Shown here one piece after another: positions 25,714 through 33,501 of a DNA stretch of 64,000 bases. The stretch spans positions 558,001 through 622,000 of the forward strand of contig CALTBR010000001.1 in NCBI GenBank assembly GCA_943842425.1, given 5' to 3'. Each line of letters opens with the position of its first letter. Within the stretch, counting starts at the first letter, position 1. The translations under genes and the position numbers were made by a program. Below the pieces are notes generated by a model, which worked only from the letters and a program-made list of their open reading frames with translations, searched no databases and was not told the origin of the DNA. Origin of the DNA: UBA974 sp002292405. GTDB lineage: Bacteria > Bacteroidota > Bacteroidia > Flavobacteriales_D > Sanyastnellaceae.

Positions 25714-28098
25714 ATGAAGAAATATATACTTTTAATTGCCGTTTTATTGACCGCAATTCAATTTTTCGCTCAAGACCCGACAGGAGACGGTCTATGTACC
25801 GGTCTTACTTACGAGGTTGTTTCTTCTGACCCATTAGGAACTGGCGCAGCTACTTATCGCTTGTACGCAAATTTTACAGCCGATGCTTCTGAAGTAACAG
25901 CTATGTATGGAACGGATACGGCTCCATGGGAGATGATAGCCACGCATTCGGATGGATTCTACAACGATGCTGTAGGTGCAGACTTCGGTGGTTCAGTAAA
26001 CCCACTTTTCTTTACAGCCTTCCCTGCTATGGAATTCGACAGTTGGTTTACGATTGGAGCTCAACCAGGAGACGATGATGGCTTGAATAGCGCCTTCGAT
26101 GCAGCTTTAACATCATTAGATGACTTTAATTCAGGTGGTGATTTTATTGTTAATACATTCGTTGGAGGTTCTATCTTCGTCGTACCTGGGGCGAATTCTC
26201 AAGGAGTTCCTGTAGATGGTAGAGTTCTACTTGGTCAATTTACTACATCGGGTCAAGTTAACGCTCTTGTAAACGTTCAGATTCGTGACCAAGATGCAGT
26301 TTCTCATTATGCAGAGGGTTTAACCATGACATTCCCTCAAGTTGAAGTTGGATGTATGGATGCTACAGCTTGTAATTACAATCCTGCAGCAGAACTTGAT
26401 AATGGTTCTTGTATATATGTAGTTGACGACTGTGGCGTTTGCGGCGGAGATAACACTTCTTGCTCAGGATGTACGGATTCGGGCTCTTGTAATTTCGATT
26501 CTTCTGCTACGATAGATGATGGTTCGTGTTTGATGAATGACGTTTGTGGAATTTGTGGGGGAGATGGTACTTCTTGTGAAGGCTGTACAGATGCTGCAGC
26601 ATGTAATTACGATGCCTCTGCTATAACAAATGATGGTTCGTGTGTTTACAATGACGACTGTGGAGTATGTGATGGAGATAATTCTAGTTGTGGAGGTTGT
26701 ACAGATGCTTCAGCCTGTAACTACGATTCCTCAGCAGTTATTGACGATGGATCATGTGGCCTTTCTGATGTTTGTGGAATTTGTGGAGGAGATGGTTCTT
26801 CTTGCAGTGGATGTATGAACCCTGACGCAGACAATTATGATGCCTCAGCGATATATGATGATGGTTCATGTGCTTGGGGAGACGGTCTTTGTACTGGTCT
26901 TTCTTACGAGGTTGTTTCATCTGATCCTTTAGGAACTGGAGCTACTACTTACCGTCTCTTCGCTAATTTAACGGCTGCTGCTGCTGAAGTAACAGCCATG
27001 TATGGAACAGATACAGCTCCATGGGAGATGATAGCTACAGATGCTAATGGCTTCTACAACGATGCAGTTGGATCTGACTTCGGTGGAGGAGTAAATCCAC
27101 TCTTCTTTCCTTCTTTTCCTAATCTAGAGTTTGATAGTTGGTTTACGATTGGAGCTGAGCCAGGAGACGATGATGGCTTGAATAGTGCCTTCGATGCAGC
27201 TTTAACATCATTAGATGACTTTAACTCTGGAGATGACTTCATAGTCAATACTTTCATCGGAGGTTCTATCTTCGTTGTACCTGGTGCGAACGCTCAAGGA
27301 GTTCCAGTAGATGGTAGAATTCTTTTGGGTCAGTTTACAACTGTTGGTCAAATTCAGGCGCTAGTTAACATTCAAATTCGTGACCAAGTTCAAGAATCTC
27401 ATTACGCTGAGGGAATGACCTTAGTCTTCCCTGAAGGAATTGCTGGTTGTCAGGATGAGACAGCTTGCAACTATAATCCAGATGCAATTTATGAGGATGG
27501 TTCGTGTGCTGAGGGGGATGAGTGTGGAGTTTGTGGCGGAGATGGAATTGCTGATGGTGCTTGTGATTGTGCTGGAAACGTTTTAGATGAGTGTGGAGTC
27601 TGTGGAGGTGGCGGAATTGCTGACGGAGATTGTGATTGTGATGGTAACATGCTTGATGTATGTGGCGTTTGTGGCGGAGATAACAGTTCTTGCTCTGGAT
27701 GTATGAGCCCAGCTGCTGACAACTACGATTCTTCGGCTTTAGTTGATGATGGATCATGCATCATTTCAGGTTGTACAAATCCTGCAGCCGACAATTATAA
27801 CGCTTCAGCTACAGATGACGATGGTTCATGTACAGCTACAGGTTGTACTTACATGGGAGCAGATAATTATCTAGAAGTAAATACTTCAGACGATGGTTCT
27901 TGTGTTTTCTCAGGATGTACAGACCCAATGGCAGAGAACTTTGTAGCGTTTGCAAATAACGAAGATGGTTCTTGTGTATTGGAACCTTGTACAGGAAGCG
28001 ATTGTCCATTTGATTTTAATGAGGATGGTGAAATCGGATCCGCTGATTTACTTGGCTTCCTTATAGCATATGGAGAAACTTGCGAAGACCTTCAATAG
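25714..28098 (+). CDS. Secreted cysteine-rich modular repeat protein with EF-hand-like tail
   Basis: Encodes 794 residues with a signal peptide (MKKYILLIAVLLTAIQFFA-Q). Two copies of a 180-residue domain, about residues 24-208 and 389-575, start 'GDGLCTGLTYEVVSSDPLG' and share most residues ('TAMYGTDTAPWEMIAT', 'LTSLDDFNSG'). Each is followed by an array of 35-45-residue cysteine-rich units with consensus GCTDxxACNYDxxAxxDDGSC then DxCGVCGGDNSSC. The protein ends (about 765-794) 'CPFDFNEDGEIGSADLLGFL' and a final Cys, resembling one calcium-binding dockerin/EF-hand loop. No canonical T9SS type A or B domain is present. It is probably a surface or extracellular structural protein; function unknown. 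A strong terminator follows. Confidence 0.85.
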   Translation: MKKYILLIAVLLTAIQFFAQDPTGDGLCTGLTYEVVSSDPLGTGAATYRLYANFTADASEVTAMYGTDTAPWEMIATHSDGFYNDAVGADFGGSVNPLFFTAFPAMEFDSWFTIGAQPGDDDGLNSAFDAALTSLDDFNSGGDFIVNTFVGGSIFVVPGANSQGVPVDGRVLLGQFTTSGQVNALVNVQIRDQDAVSHYAEGLTMTFPQVEVGCMDATACNYNPAAELDNGSCIYVVDDCGVCGGDNTSCSGCTDSGSCNFDSSATIDDGSCLMNDVCGICGGDGTSCEGCTDAAACNYDASAITNDGSCVYNDDCGVCDGDNSSCGGCTDASACNYDSSAVIDDGSCGLSDVCGICGGDGSSCSGCMNPDADNYDASAIYDDGSCAWGDGLCTGLSYEVVSSDPLGTGATTYRLFANLTAAAAEVTAMYGTDTAPWEMIATDANGFYNDAVGSDFGGGVNPLFFPSFPNLEFDSWFTIGAEPGDDDGLNSAFDAALTSLDDFNSGDDFIVNTFIGGSIFVVPGANAQGVPVDGRILLGQFTTVGQIQALVNIQIRDQVQESHYAEGMTLVFPEGIAGCQDETACNYNPDAIYEDGSCAEGDECGVCGGDGIADGACDCAGNVLDECGVCGGGGIADGDCDCDGNMLDVCGVCGGDNSSCSGCMSPAADNYDSSALVDDGSCIISGCTNPAADNYNASATDDDGSCTATGCTYMGADNYLEVNTSDDGSCVFSGCTDPMAENFVAFANNEDGSCVLEPCTGSDCPFDFNEDGEIGSADLLGFLIAYGETCEDLQ

Positions 28099-28120
28099 TC
28101 TCTAAATTAAATATTGTTTT

Positions 28121-28155
28121 TGAAAGCGTCAACATGAGTGTTGGCGCTTTTTTTT
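28121..28155 (+). terminator. Rho-independent terminator after the repeat protein
   Basis: AGCGTCAACA pairs with TGTTGGCGCT (one G-T wobble) around TGAG, followed by a nine-base T-run that leads directly into the tRNA-Phe 3' relic. Confidence 0.8.
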
Positions 28156-28172
28156 GTAGTGCTACCGGGATT
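28156..28172 (-). repeat. Partial copy of the tRNA-Phe 3' end
   Basis: GTAGTGCTACCGGGATT matches 28346-28362 inside and beside tRNA-Phe at 16 of 17 bases, in the same orientation and also preceded by a T-run. It includes the 3' acceptor strand and part of the T-arm only, so it is a relic or recombination scar, not a tRNA. Confidence 0.65.
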
Positions 28173-28309
28173 ACTCACACTGCTTTGCATTGCTCGTGAT
28201 CGGTGGGGCGGATTTACAAAAGGCAAAAGCTCCGGGCTCTTCGCGCGCATGGGCTTTGTTTTATGCCTTCCTCCATACACAAACGAGATTGTGACAGAGT
28301 TGGCATACA
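28173..28309. other. GC-richer spacer unit between tRNA-Phe relic and terminator
   Basis: 137 bp without a credible gene, richer in G+C than its surroundings (e.g. GGTGGGGCGG, CTCCGGGCTCTTCGCGCGCA). Both strands have short open frames of Arg/Leu-rich, low-plausibility composition. It looks like a dispersed non-coding repeat or the remains of another tRNA-linked sequence; nothing more can be said from the sequence. Confidence 0.4.
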
Positions 28310-28345
28310 AAAAGCCCGACACATAGTGTCGGGCTTTTGCTTTTT
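28310..28345. terminator. Hairpin terminator of tRNA-Phe
   Basis: AAAAGCCCGACAC pairs with GTGTCGGGCTTTT around a three-base loop, with A-rich and T-rich flanks on the two sides. It lies just downstream of the minus-strand tRNA-Phe. Confidence 0.8.
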
Positions 28346-28346
28346 G

Positions 28347-28419
28347 TGGTGCTACCGGGATTCGAACCTGGGACACATGGATTTTCAGTCCATTGCTCTA
28401 CCAACTGAGCTATAGCACC
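28347..28419 (-). tRNA. tRNA-Phe (anticodon GAA)
   Basis: The minus strand folds as a full cloverleaf. Acceptor GGTGCTA pairs with TAGCACC. The D-arm is AGCTCAGTTGGTAGAGC, the anticodon loop ACTGAAAATC with GAA, and the T-arm CCAGGTTCGAATCCCGG. Discriminator A; the full CCA is not encoded. Confidence 0.96.
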
Positions 28420-28492
28420 AATTAAGAGACGGCAAATATAGTGTAGGTGTTTTAAAAACTTCTATTAAGCTGAATGATAATAGTTAGAATGT

Positions 28493-28500
28493 TACTTTTG
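28493..28500 (+). promoter_or_regulatory. -7 box TACTTTTG before the thioesterase gene
   Basis: An exact TAnnTTTG match 4 nt before ATG 28505, predicting a leaderless transcript. Confidence 0.6.
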
Positions 28501-28504
28501 TACT

Positions 28505-29017
28505 ATGGTTACAACAAGGCACCCCCGCGAGACATTCTCATCAACAACTAAAATTGTTCTTCCTAATGATACAAACACTTTGGGAAACCTGATGGGTGGA
28601 AATTTATTACACTGGATGGATATTGCTGCAGCTATTGCTGCGAACAGACATTGTAGACAGGTAGTTGTTACTGCTGCTGTGAACAATGTATCTTTTCAAA
28701 AACCCATTAAGTTAGGTGATATTGTAATTATAGAATCTCAAGTAACAAGATCTTTTAGATCTTCAATGGAGGTTTATCTTGAGGTATTTGTCGAGAATTC
28801 TGTAACAGGAAAGAAGATTAGGTGTAATGAGGCGATGTACACTTTTGTTGCTGTTGACCGACAAGAAGCTCCGATTGAAGTACCTGAAACAATTCCTGAG
28901 ACCGAAGAAGAAATGGCTAGGTTTAAAGGGGCTTTGCGACGTCGTCAGTTAAGGCTTGTTCTTGCAGGTAAATTGAAGCCTTCAGAAGCTACTGAGCTAA
29001 AGGCGTTATTCGAGTAG
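28505..29017 (+). CDS. Acyl-CoA thioesterase (hotdog fold)
   Basis: Encodes 170 residues. A single hotdog domain of the YciA/BACH type opens with 'LPNDTNTLGNLMGGNLLHWMD' (Asn and Gly-Gly of the family, about residues 19-39; the catalytic Asp follows in HWMD). It continues with 'VVVTAAVNNVSFQKPIKLGD' (about 57-76) and 'EVFVENSVTGKK'. The C-terminal 40 residues form a charged helical tail 'ALRRRQLRLVLAGKLKPSEA'. It hydrolyses acyl-CoA thioesters; chain-length preference cannot be told. Cytoplasmic. The start is fixed by the -7 box. It converges with the GT9 gene with only 2 bp between stops. Confidence 0.88.
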   Translation: MVTTRHPRETFSSTTKIVLPNDTNTLGNLMGGNLLHWMDIAAAIAANRHCRQVVVTAAVNNVSFQKPIKLGDIVIIESQVTRSFRSSMEVYLEVFVENSVTGKKIRCNEAMYTFVAVDRQEAPIEVPETIPETEEEMARFKGALRRRQLRLVLAGKLKPSEATELKALFE

Positions 29018-29019
29018 CT

Positions 29020-29994
29020 CTACAATATTCTTTGAGTAGATTCAATAATCCGGTCAGCTGAAACATGGTTGATACAAAGGTCTTTTCCTCTTTTTGAAAA
29101 TCGGCATTTCGCACCGTGTCGCGAGCATGGTCGTTCTCCCCGCCCCATAGGTAGGAGGATAGCTGAATTAGGGTTTGGTTTCCATGGAGCAAGCCCTAGA
29201 GAAGGTCTTGTGCAACCCCAAACTGATATTAGTGGAATTCCTAATGCACAAGCCAAGTGCATTACACCTGTGTCTCCTCCTATAGCAAGTTTTGAGTGCT
29301 TTAGAATGTGTGCAGTTTCTTTTAATGTTGTGGTTCCACAGAAGGAGGTGATCAGTGGTGAAGTGGATTCTATCCTTGAGGCTATTTCAGAAGTGTCTGG
29401 ACCACCCAAGAGTGCGATGACAATTCCTATATCAGTGAGTTTTGCGCATACTTCTAAGAGTATGAATTCAGGGATCGCCTTCCCTTTGTATGTTGCGCCA
29501 GGAGTGATGGCTATGTAAGATTCAGGGACAGGCACATTGCTTGTGTTTATTGTACCCCAAACAGAATTCTCAGGTTCACGAATATTAAAAGTATCTAACA
29601 GTTTTAAAGATCTATCTACAAAGTGAAGTACGGGCTTTTTTCTGAGGCCAAGAGTAAGCGCAAATCGAGGTGCAGACTGTTTATCGACCTTAAAAGTTAA
29701 TATTCCTAAGGCTTTAGACAAGGACCTTGATCTGACGTTGCAGTGTAAGTCAATGAAGTAATGGAAGTTTAATTTTTTAAGATTAGACGATATTTCAATG
29801 GTTGCTCTTTCTACTAAATGAATTTCATCTAAACCATGGAGTAATTCTGCGGCCCCTTTAAATTTGGAGTTGCAGACAAAGTCTATTCGAGCTTCGCTAC
29901 CGTAATGCGCTCTAATAGCATGTATTACAGGAGATGTTAGTATAATATCTCCAATGGAGCTCAATCTTGCTATAAGAAATCTAGGTGCTTGCAC
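29020..29994 (-). CDS. Glycosyltransferase family 9 (heptosyltransferase-like)
   Basis: Encodes 324 residues with GT-B architecture. The N-terminal 'FLIARLSSIGDIILTSPVI' (about 6-24) is the hallmark of GT9 (RFSSIGDVVLTTP). The C-terminal nucleotide-sugar motif is 'AIGGDTGVMHLACALGIPLI' (about 236-255), followed by 'SVWGCTRPSLGLAPW'. Family members add heptose or similar sugars to the LPS core at the cytoplasmic face. No Kdo or heptose genes are adjacent, although kdtA and lpx genes occur in this window. The start is GTG 29994, supported by a TACCTTTG box 4 nt upstream. It is divergent from tatD with a 33-bp shared promoter gap. Confidence 0.88.
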   Translation of the reverse strand: MQAPRFLIARLSSIGDIILTSPVIHAIRAHYGSEARIDFVCNSKFKGAAELLHGLDEIHLVERATIEISSNLKKLNFHYFIDLHCNVRSRSLSKALGILTFKVDKQSAPRFALTLGLRKKPVLHFVDRSLKLLDTFNIREPENSVWGTINTSNVPVPESYIAITPGATYKGKAIPEFILLEVCAKLTDIGIVIALLGGPDTSEIASRIESTSPLITSFCGTTTLKETAHILKHSKLAIGGDTGVMHLACALGIPLISVWGCTRPSLGLAPWKPNPNSAILLPMGRGERPCSRHGAKCRFSKRGKDLCINHVSADRIIESTQRIL

Positions 29995-29998
29995 AGTT

Positions 29999-30022
29999 CA
30001 AAGGTAGTCGCAGGTATCTTTG
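29999..30022. promoter_or_regulatory. Compact divergent promoters for the GT9 gene and tatD
   Basis: The minus strand carries TACCTTTG (29999-30006), 4 nt before the GTG of the GT9 gene. The plus strand carries TATCTTTG (30015-30022), 5 nt before ATG 30028 of tatD. Both match TAnnTTTG exactly within a 33-bp gap, so both mRNAs should be leaderless and the polymerases must compete. Confidence 0.6.
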
Positions 30023-30027
30023 TATTT

Positions 30028-30831
30028 ATGACGAGCACTGAAATAAAACTCATAGATACACATACTCACCTTTATCTCGATCAATTTGATGATGATAGGG
30101 AAGAGGTTATGATACGATGTTTTGAGTCAGGAATAGAGACAATTTTATTACCTAATATTAATTTAGAGAGTGTGCCAAGGGTTTTAGATATGATGAAAAA
30201 GTGGCCAAAGGCGTGCTACGGAATGATGGGGCTTCATCCATGTTATGTAAATGAAGATTGGGGGAAAGAATTAGAATCAATCATGGCAACATTAGATTCT
30301 CCACCTGATGATATGGATTTTGTTGCTGTTGGTGAAATAGGTTTAGACTTGTATTGGGAGAAGAAATTTAAGGCTGAGCAAAGTGAAGCGTTTTTAACTC
30401 AGGCAAGAATGGCTAAAGAGCGCGGGTTGCCGATTGTGATACACGTTCGCGATGCCTGGGAAGAACTATTCACTTTGATGGATAAGGTGAACGACGAGAG
30501 TCTCAGGGGGGTTTTTCATTGTTTTACTGGTGGTCTCAAAGAAGCTGAAAGAGCTTTAGATTACGGCGGGTTTCTACTTGGAATAGGAGGCGTTAGTACA
30601 TATAAAAATGGTGGGTTAGATAAAGTATTGCCCAGTATTCCGCTTGAGTCATTGGTATTAGAAACAGACAGCCCATACCTATCACCTGTTCCACATAGAG
30701 GTAAGAGGAATGAATCGTCTTACCTTGTTCACATCGCAAAAAAATTGGCGGAAATAAAGGGTGTGAGTTTCGAAGAAGTTGCGAGCGTGACAAAGGAAGG
30801 AGCCGTGAAGATGTTTGGTCTTAAAAAATGA
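30028..30831 (+). CDS. tatD: TatD family metal-dependent hydrolase/deoxyribonuclease
   Basis: Encodes 267 residues with the TatD TIM-barrel. 'LIDTHTHLYLDQF' (about 6-18) supplies the two His ligands. 'GEIGLDLYW' (about 100) supplies the Glu. 'IVIHVRDAWEEL' and 'GVFHCFTGGLKEA' supply further His residues, and 'LVLETDSPYLSPVPHRGKRN' the Asp. TatD enzymes cleave DNA 3' ends and some act in tRNA or D-Tyr-tRNA quality control; exact substrate unknown. ATG 30028 is chosen because it directly precedes the first barrel strand and follows the -7 box; an earlier in-frame start at 29989 would overlap the promoter. The asparaginase gene follows immediately. Confidence 0.93.
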   Translation: MTSTEIKLIDTHTHLYLDQFDDDREEVMIRCFESGIETILLPNINLESVPRVLDMMKKWPKACYGMMGLHPCYVNEDWGKELESIMATLDSPPDDMDFVAVGEIGLDLYWEKKFKAEQSEAFLTQARMAKERGLPIVIHVRDAWEELFTLMDKVNDESLRGVFHCFTGGLKEAERALDYGGFLLGIGGVSTYKNGGLDKVLPSIPLESLVLETDSPYLSPVPHRGKRNESSYLVHIAKKLAEIKGVSFEEVASVTKEGAVKMFGLKK

Positions 30832-30832
30832 A

Positions 30833-31906
30833 ATGATAGAAATGAGTGCAGAAAGGAAAATACTACTTATTTATACTGGTGGTACAATAGGTAGTGTTCA
30901 TGATCCCATGACGGGGTCTCTTGTTCCGATTGATTTCAGCCAAATTACGCGCCATGTTCCTGAGCTGAACCGCGCTGGAATTTCTATTGATTCGGTAAGT
31001 TTTCAGCCTCCTATCGACAGCTCTAATGTAACCCCGATGCATTGGAGGAAAATTGCTGGTGTGGTGATGAAGAAACATGAACTGTACGATGGTTTTGTTG
31101 TTCTTCACGGTACTGATACGATGTCGTATACGGCATCTGCGTTAAGTTTTATGCTTGAGGGCCTGAGAAAGCCAGTAATAATAACGGGAAGCCAATTGCC
31201 AATAGGTATGCCCAGGACTGATGGGCGTGAGAATTTACTGAGTGCTGTTATGCTAGCCGCCCATCCCAATCCTGAGAATCCTGATTCTAATAGATCGCAG
31301 TGGGGAGAGTCTACCATTCAAGAGGTTGCAGTTTATTTCGGAAATCAACTCTTTCGAGGCAACAGAACTCACAAAGAAAGTGCTGAGAGTTTAAATGCAA
31401 TTATCAGCCCTAATTTTCCAGCTTTAGTTGATGCTGGTGTAGGATTTAAGGTTCGAAAACACAATCTTTATAGGGCACCTAAAGGCGCACTGACTTTACA
31501 CGATCATTTTGAATCTAAAGTGGCTTGGTTTCCTATTTTTCCCGGCATGTCTTTTGATGTTTTTGAGCGAATTCTTGATTGGGATGAATTGAGAGGCGTG
31601 GTTTTAGGAACTTTCGGTAGTGGAAATATTCCAGACAACAAGCAGTTTAAAAACCTTCTGGATTTAGCCCAAAAAAGGGGAGTTTCAATTGTAAATGTTA
31701 CTCAGTGTGGCCATGGTGGAGTTGTTCATGAACGGTATGCAACTAGTTTATTGCTATCTGATTGTGGAGTAATCTCAGGTGGTGATATGACTACTGAGGC
31801 AGCAATCATTAAGCTGATGATGCTCTTAGGCGAGTCGGATGATTTAAGCCTCATAAGAGATCACATACTGAAGGACTTGAGAGGTGAGAGAACTATCTTG
31901 GAATAA
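30833..31906 (+). CDS. ansA: Type I L-asparaginase
   Basis: Encodes 357 residues from ATG 30833 (MIEMSAERK); ATG 30842 is an alternative. The first catalytic Thr is in 'IYTGGTIGSV' (about 14). The second catalytic set is in 'VVLHGTDTMSYTASALSFML' (Thr-Asp, about 89-94), and the Lys is found downstream near 'KPVIITGSQLPI'. 'GTFGSGNIPDN' and 'VNVTQCGHGGV' agree with the cytoplasmic type I enzyme rather than the periplasmic type II; no signal peptide is present. It hydrolyses asparagine to aspartate and ammonia. It begins one base after the tatD stop codon, so the two are cotranscribed. Confidence 0.92.
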   Translation: MIEMSAERKILLIYTGGTIGSVHDPMTGSLVPIDFSQITRHVPELNRAGISIDSVSFQPPIDSSNVTPMHWRKIAGVVMKKHELYDGFVVLHGTDTMSYTASALSFMLEGLRKPVIITGSQLPIGMPRTDGRENLLSAVMLAAHPNPENPDSNRSQWGESTIQEVAVYFGNQLFRGNRTHKESAESLNAIISPNFPALVDAGVGFKVRKHNLYRAPKGALTLHDHFESKVAWFPIFPGMSFDVFERILDWDELRGVVLGTFGSGNIPDNKQFKNLLDLAQKRGVSIVNVTQCGHGGVVHERYATSLLLSDCGVISGGDMTTEAAIIKLMMLLGESDDLSLIRDHILKDLRGERTILE

Positions 31907-32002
31907 AACTATGTTAATGATTGTTCTATCACTCGATTGTGTAGTAATTTGCGCCGCCTCATGATAGCATTTTGTTATTTGAGAACAATCCTAACGAGGA
32001 TT

Positions 32003-32087
32003 GGAGGGATGGCCGAGTGGTTTATGGCGCACGCTTGGAAAGCGTGTTTACGGAAACGTATCCAGGGTTCGAATCCCTGTCTCTCCG
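32003..32087 (+). tRNA. tRNA-Ser (anticodon GGA)
   Basis: A class II tRNA. Acceptor GGAGGGA pairs with TCTCTCC. The D-arm begins TGGCCGAGTGG, the anticodon loop is CTTGGAAAG with GGA, the long variable arm is TTACGGAAACGTA, and the T-arm is CAGGGTTCGAATCCCTG. Discriminator G; CCA is not encoded. It lies 49 bp upstream of the exbB start. Confidence 0.95.
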
Positions 32088-32136
32088 CAAGGTTGTTCTA
32101 ATTTATTATGAAATACATTCAACAAGAATATTGACT

Positions 32137-33006
32137 ATGAAGAATTTGTTTTCACTTCTCGCAATTGCGGGAATTATGTTTGCAGCTAACCCCGCTGCAG
32201 TTTTTGCTCAACTCGAAGAAGTTGCAACTGAAGAAGTTATGTCTATTGAGGCTGATAGCGTTTCAGCAGATACAGTTGTTGCTGATTCAGCATCTAAAAC
32301 TGTTGTAGAAGAACCTACTGTAGAAGTTGCTGAAACAGCTGCTGATGTAGAAGAAATCCGTGAGGTATTAAGTTTTCACCAGACGGTTAAGCGTTACTTC
32401 ATCGAAGGTGGTGCGGCTTTTATGGCGTCAGTACTCATTTGTTTAATCCTCGGACTTGCTTTGAGCATTGAGCGGATCATATACTTAAATATGGCGACAA
32501 CAAACACGAAAAAATTAGTAAATGAGATTGACGAAAGTCTTGAGAAAGGAGGTGTTGATGCAGCAAAAGAAGTTTGCCGTAACACTCCAGGTCCAGTAGC
32601 GACAATTTTTCATCAAGGTCTCGATAGATCTGAAGGAAGCTATGAAGAGGTTGCCAAAGCGATTGAGGATTACGGTTCCGTAGAAATGTCTAAGCTTGAG
32701 AGAGGTTTAAGTTGGATTTCACTTTTTATTGCTCTAGCTCCTATGTTGGGATTCATGGGTACTGTAATCGGAATGATTTCTGCATTTGACGATATCGCTG
32801 AAGCAAATACAATTAACGCTTCTATTGTTGCTGGTGGTATTAAGATCGCCTTGATTACAACAGTATCTGGACTTATTGTAGCTATTATACTTCAGGTATT
32901 CTACAACTACATTCTGTCTAAGATTGATGGAATCGTTCTTGATATGGAGGAGGCTAGTATGGATTTAGTGGATCTTCTTTATAAGCGTAAGCTTCAAGGT
33001 AAATAA
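32137..33006 (+). CDS. exbB: MotA/TolQ/ExbB proton channel family protein
   Basis: Encodes 289 residues from ATG 32137. Any earlier in-frame start would run through tRNA-Ser and is rejected. An N-terminal hydrophobic segment (MKNLFSLLAIAGIMFAANPA) is followed by an acidic Thr/Val/Glu/Ala-rich periplasmic linker (about 26-80). The ExbB core then has helices near 95-115, 190-210 and 230-255. The conserved Gly/Pro-rich 'LAPMLGFMGTVIGMISAFD' lies at about 201-219 and 'GGIKIALITTVSGLIVAI' at about 231-248. It forms the proton-conducting pentamer that energises TonB (or Tol) at the inner membrane. It is the first gene of a four-gene row with two exbD genes. Confidence 0.92.
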   Translation: MKNLFSLLAIAGIMFAANPAAVFAQLEEVATEEVMSIEADSVSADTVVADSASKTVVEEPTVEVAETAADVEEIREVLSFHQTVKRYFIEGGAAFMASVLICLILGLALSIERIIYLNMATTNTKKLVNEIDESLEKGGVDAAKEVCRNTPGPVATIFHQGLDRSEGSYEEVAKAIEDYGSVEMSKLERGLSWISLFIALAPMLGFMGTVIGMISAFDDIAEANTINASIVAGGIKIALITTVSGLIVAIILQVFYNYILSKIDGIVLDMEEASMDLVDLLYKRKLQGK

Positions 33007-33014
33007 GAATAATC

Positions 33015-33494
33015 ATGGAAGAAAATAAAATCAATTCCGCTCTTACAGGACTTCGTTTAGTGATTATTGCACTTGGCGTACTTCTTGTTGCGATAATAAT
33101 TGGTAAGAGCAATGGTGATGAGTCTTTCGTAGAGGGAGAAGCAAGCTACGGTGTTTACCTAGATTGGATGTTCTACATTATTTATACTGTTGGTATTGCT
33201 TGTTCAGTTGCTGCTGTTGGATTCGGAATTTATGCTTTCGTAATGAAACTTGTAAACGATTTCAAATCGCAATTGGGCACACTTGCTGGAGGTTCAGTTT
33301 TTGCAATGATAGGTCTAGCAAGCTATTTCATTTTAGCTGATGGAACGGTGTTAAATGCTTATGAAGCAAGTGGTATTACGGTGACAGAATCAGAGAGCAT
33401 TTTTGCTGGTGGTAGTATGATTTACGTTTACCTTTTATTCGTTGTAGCTGCGGCTTCTATTATTTGGGCTGAGGTAAGCAGCACCTTTAAGTAA
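33015..33494 (+). CDS. Membrane protein within the ExbB/ExbD operon
   Basis: Encodes 159 residues with four predicted membrane segments (about 12-30, 48-76, 92-108 and 133-152). An acidic extracytoplasmic loop lies between helices 1 and 2 ('SNGDESFVEGEASY') and another between helices 3 and 4 ('NAYEASGITVTESE'). I do not recognise a named family. Its place between exbB and the first exbD, with gaps of 8 and 7 bp, argues that it works with the energiser complex, perhaps as an accessory subunit. No charged residue suited to proton transfer stands out inside the helices. Confidence 0.75.
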   Translation: MEENKINSALTGLRLVIIALGVLLVAIIIGKSNGDESFVEGEASYGVYLDWMFYIIYTVGIACSVAAVGFGIYAFVMKLVNDFKSQLGTLAGGSVFAMIGLASYFILADGTVLNAYEASGITVTESESIFAGGSMIYVYLLFVVAAASIIWAEVSSTFK

Positions 33495-33501
33495 AGTATA
33501 T

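Noticed and set aside
25714..28098. Regular short repeats that might suggest a CRISPR array
   Set aside because: The repeats are in frame, vary at synonymous positions, and encode cysteine-rich units; there are no constant-length spacers and no cas genes.
28138..28326. Possible small gene of about 62 codons across the tRNA-Phe relic
   Set aside because: It runs through a terminator T-run, a tRNA fragment and the next terminator, has Arg/Leu-rich random composition and no promoter or ribosome site.
31972..32136. Extended N-terminus for exbB
   Set aside because: The extension would translate the whole of tRNA-Ser; the ATG at 32137 directly precedes a hydrophobic segment.
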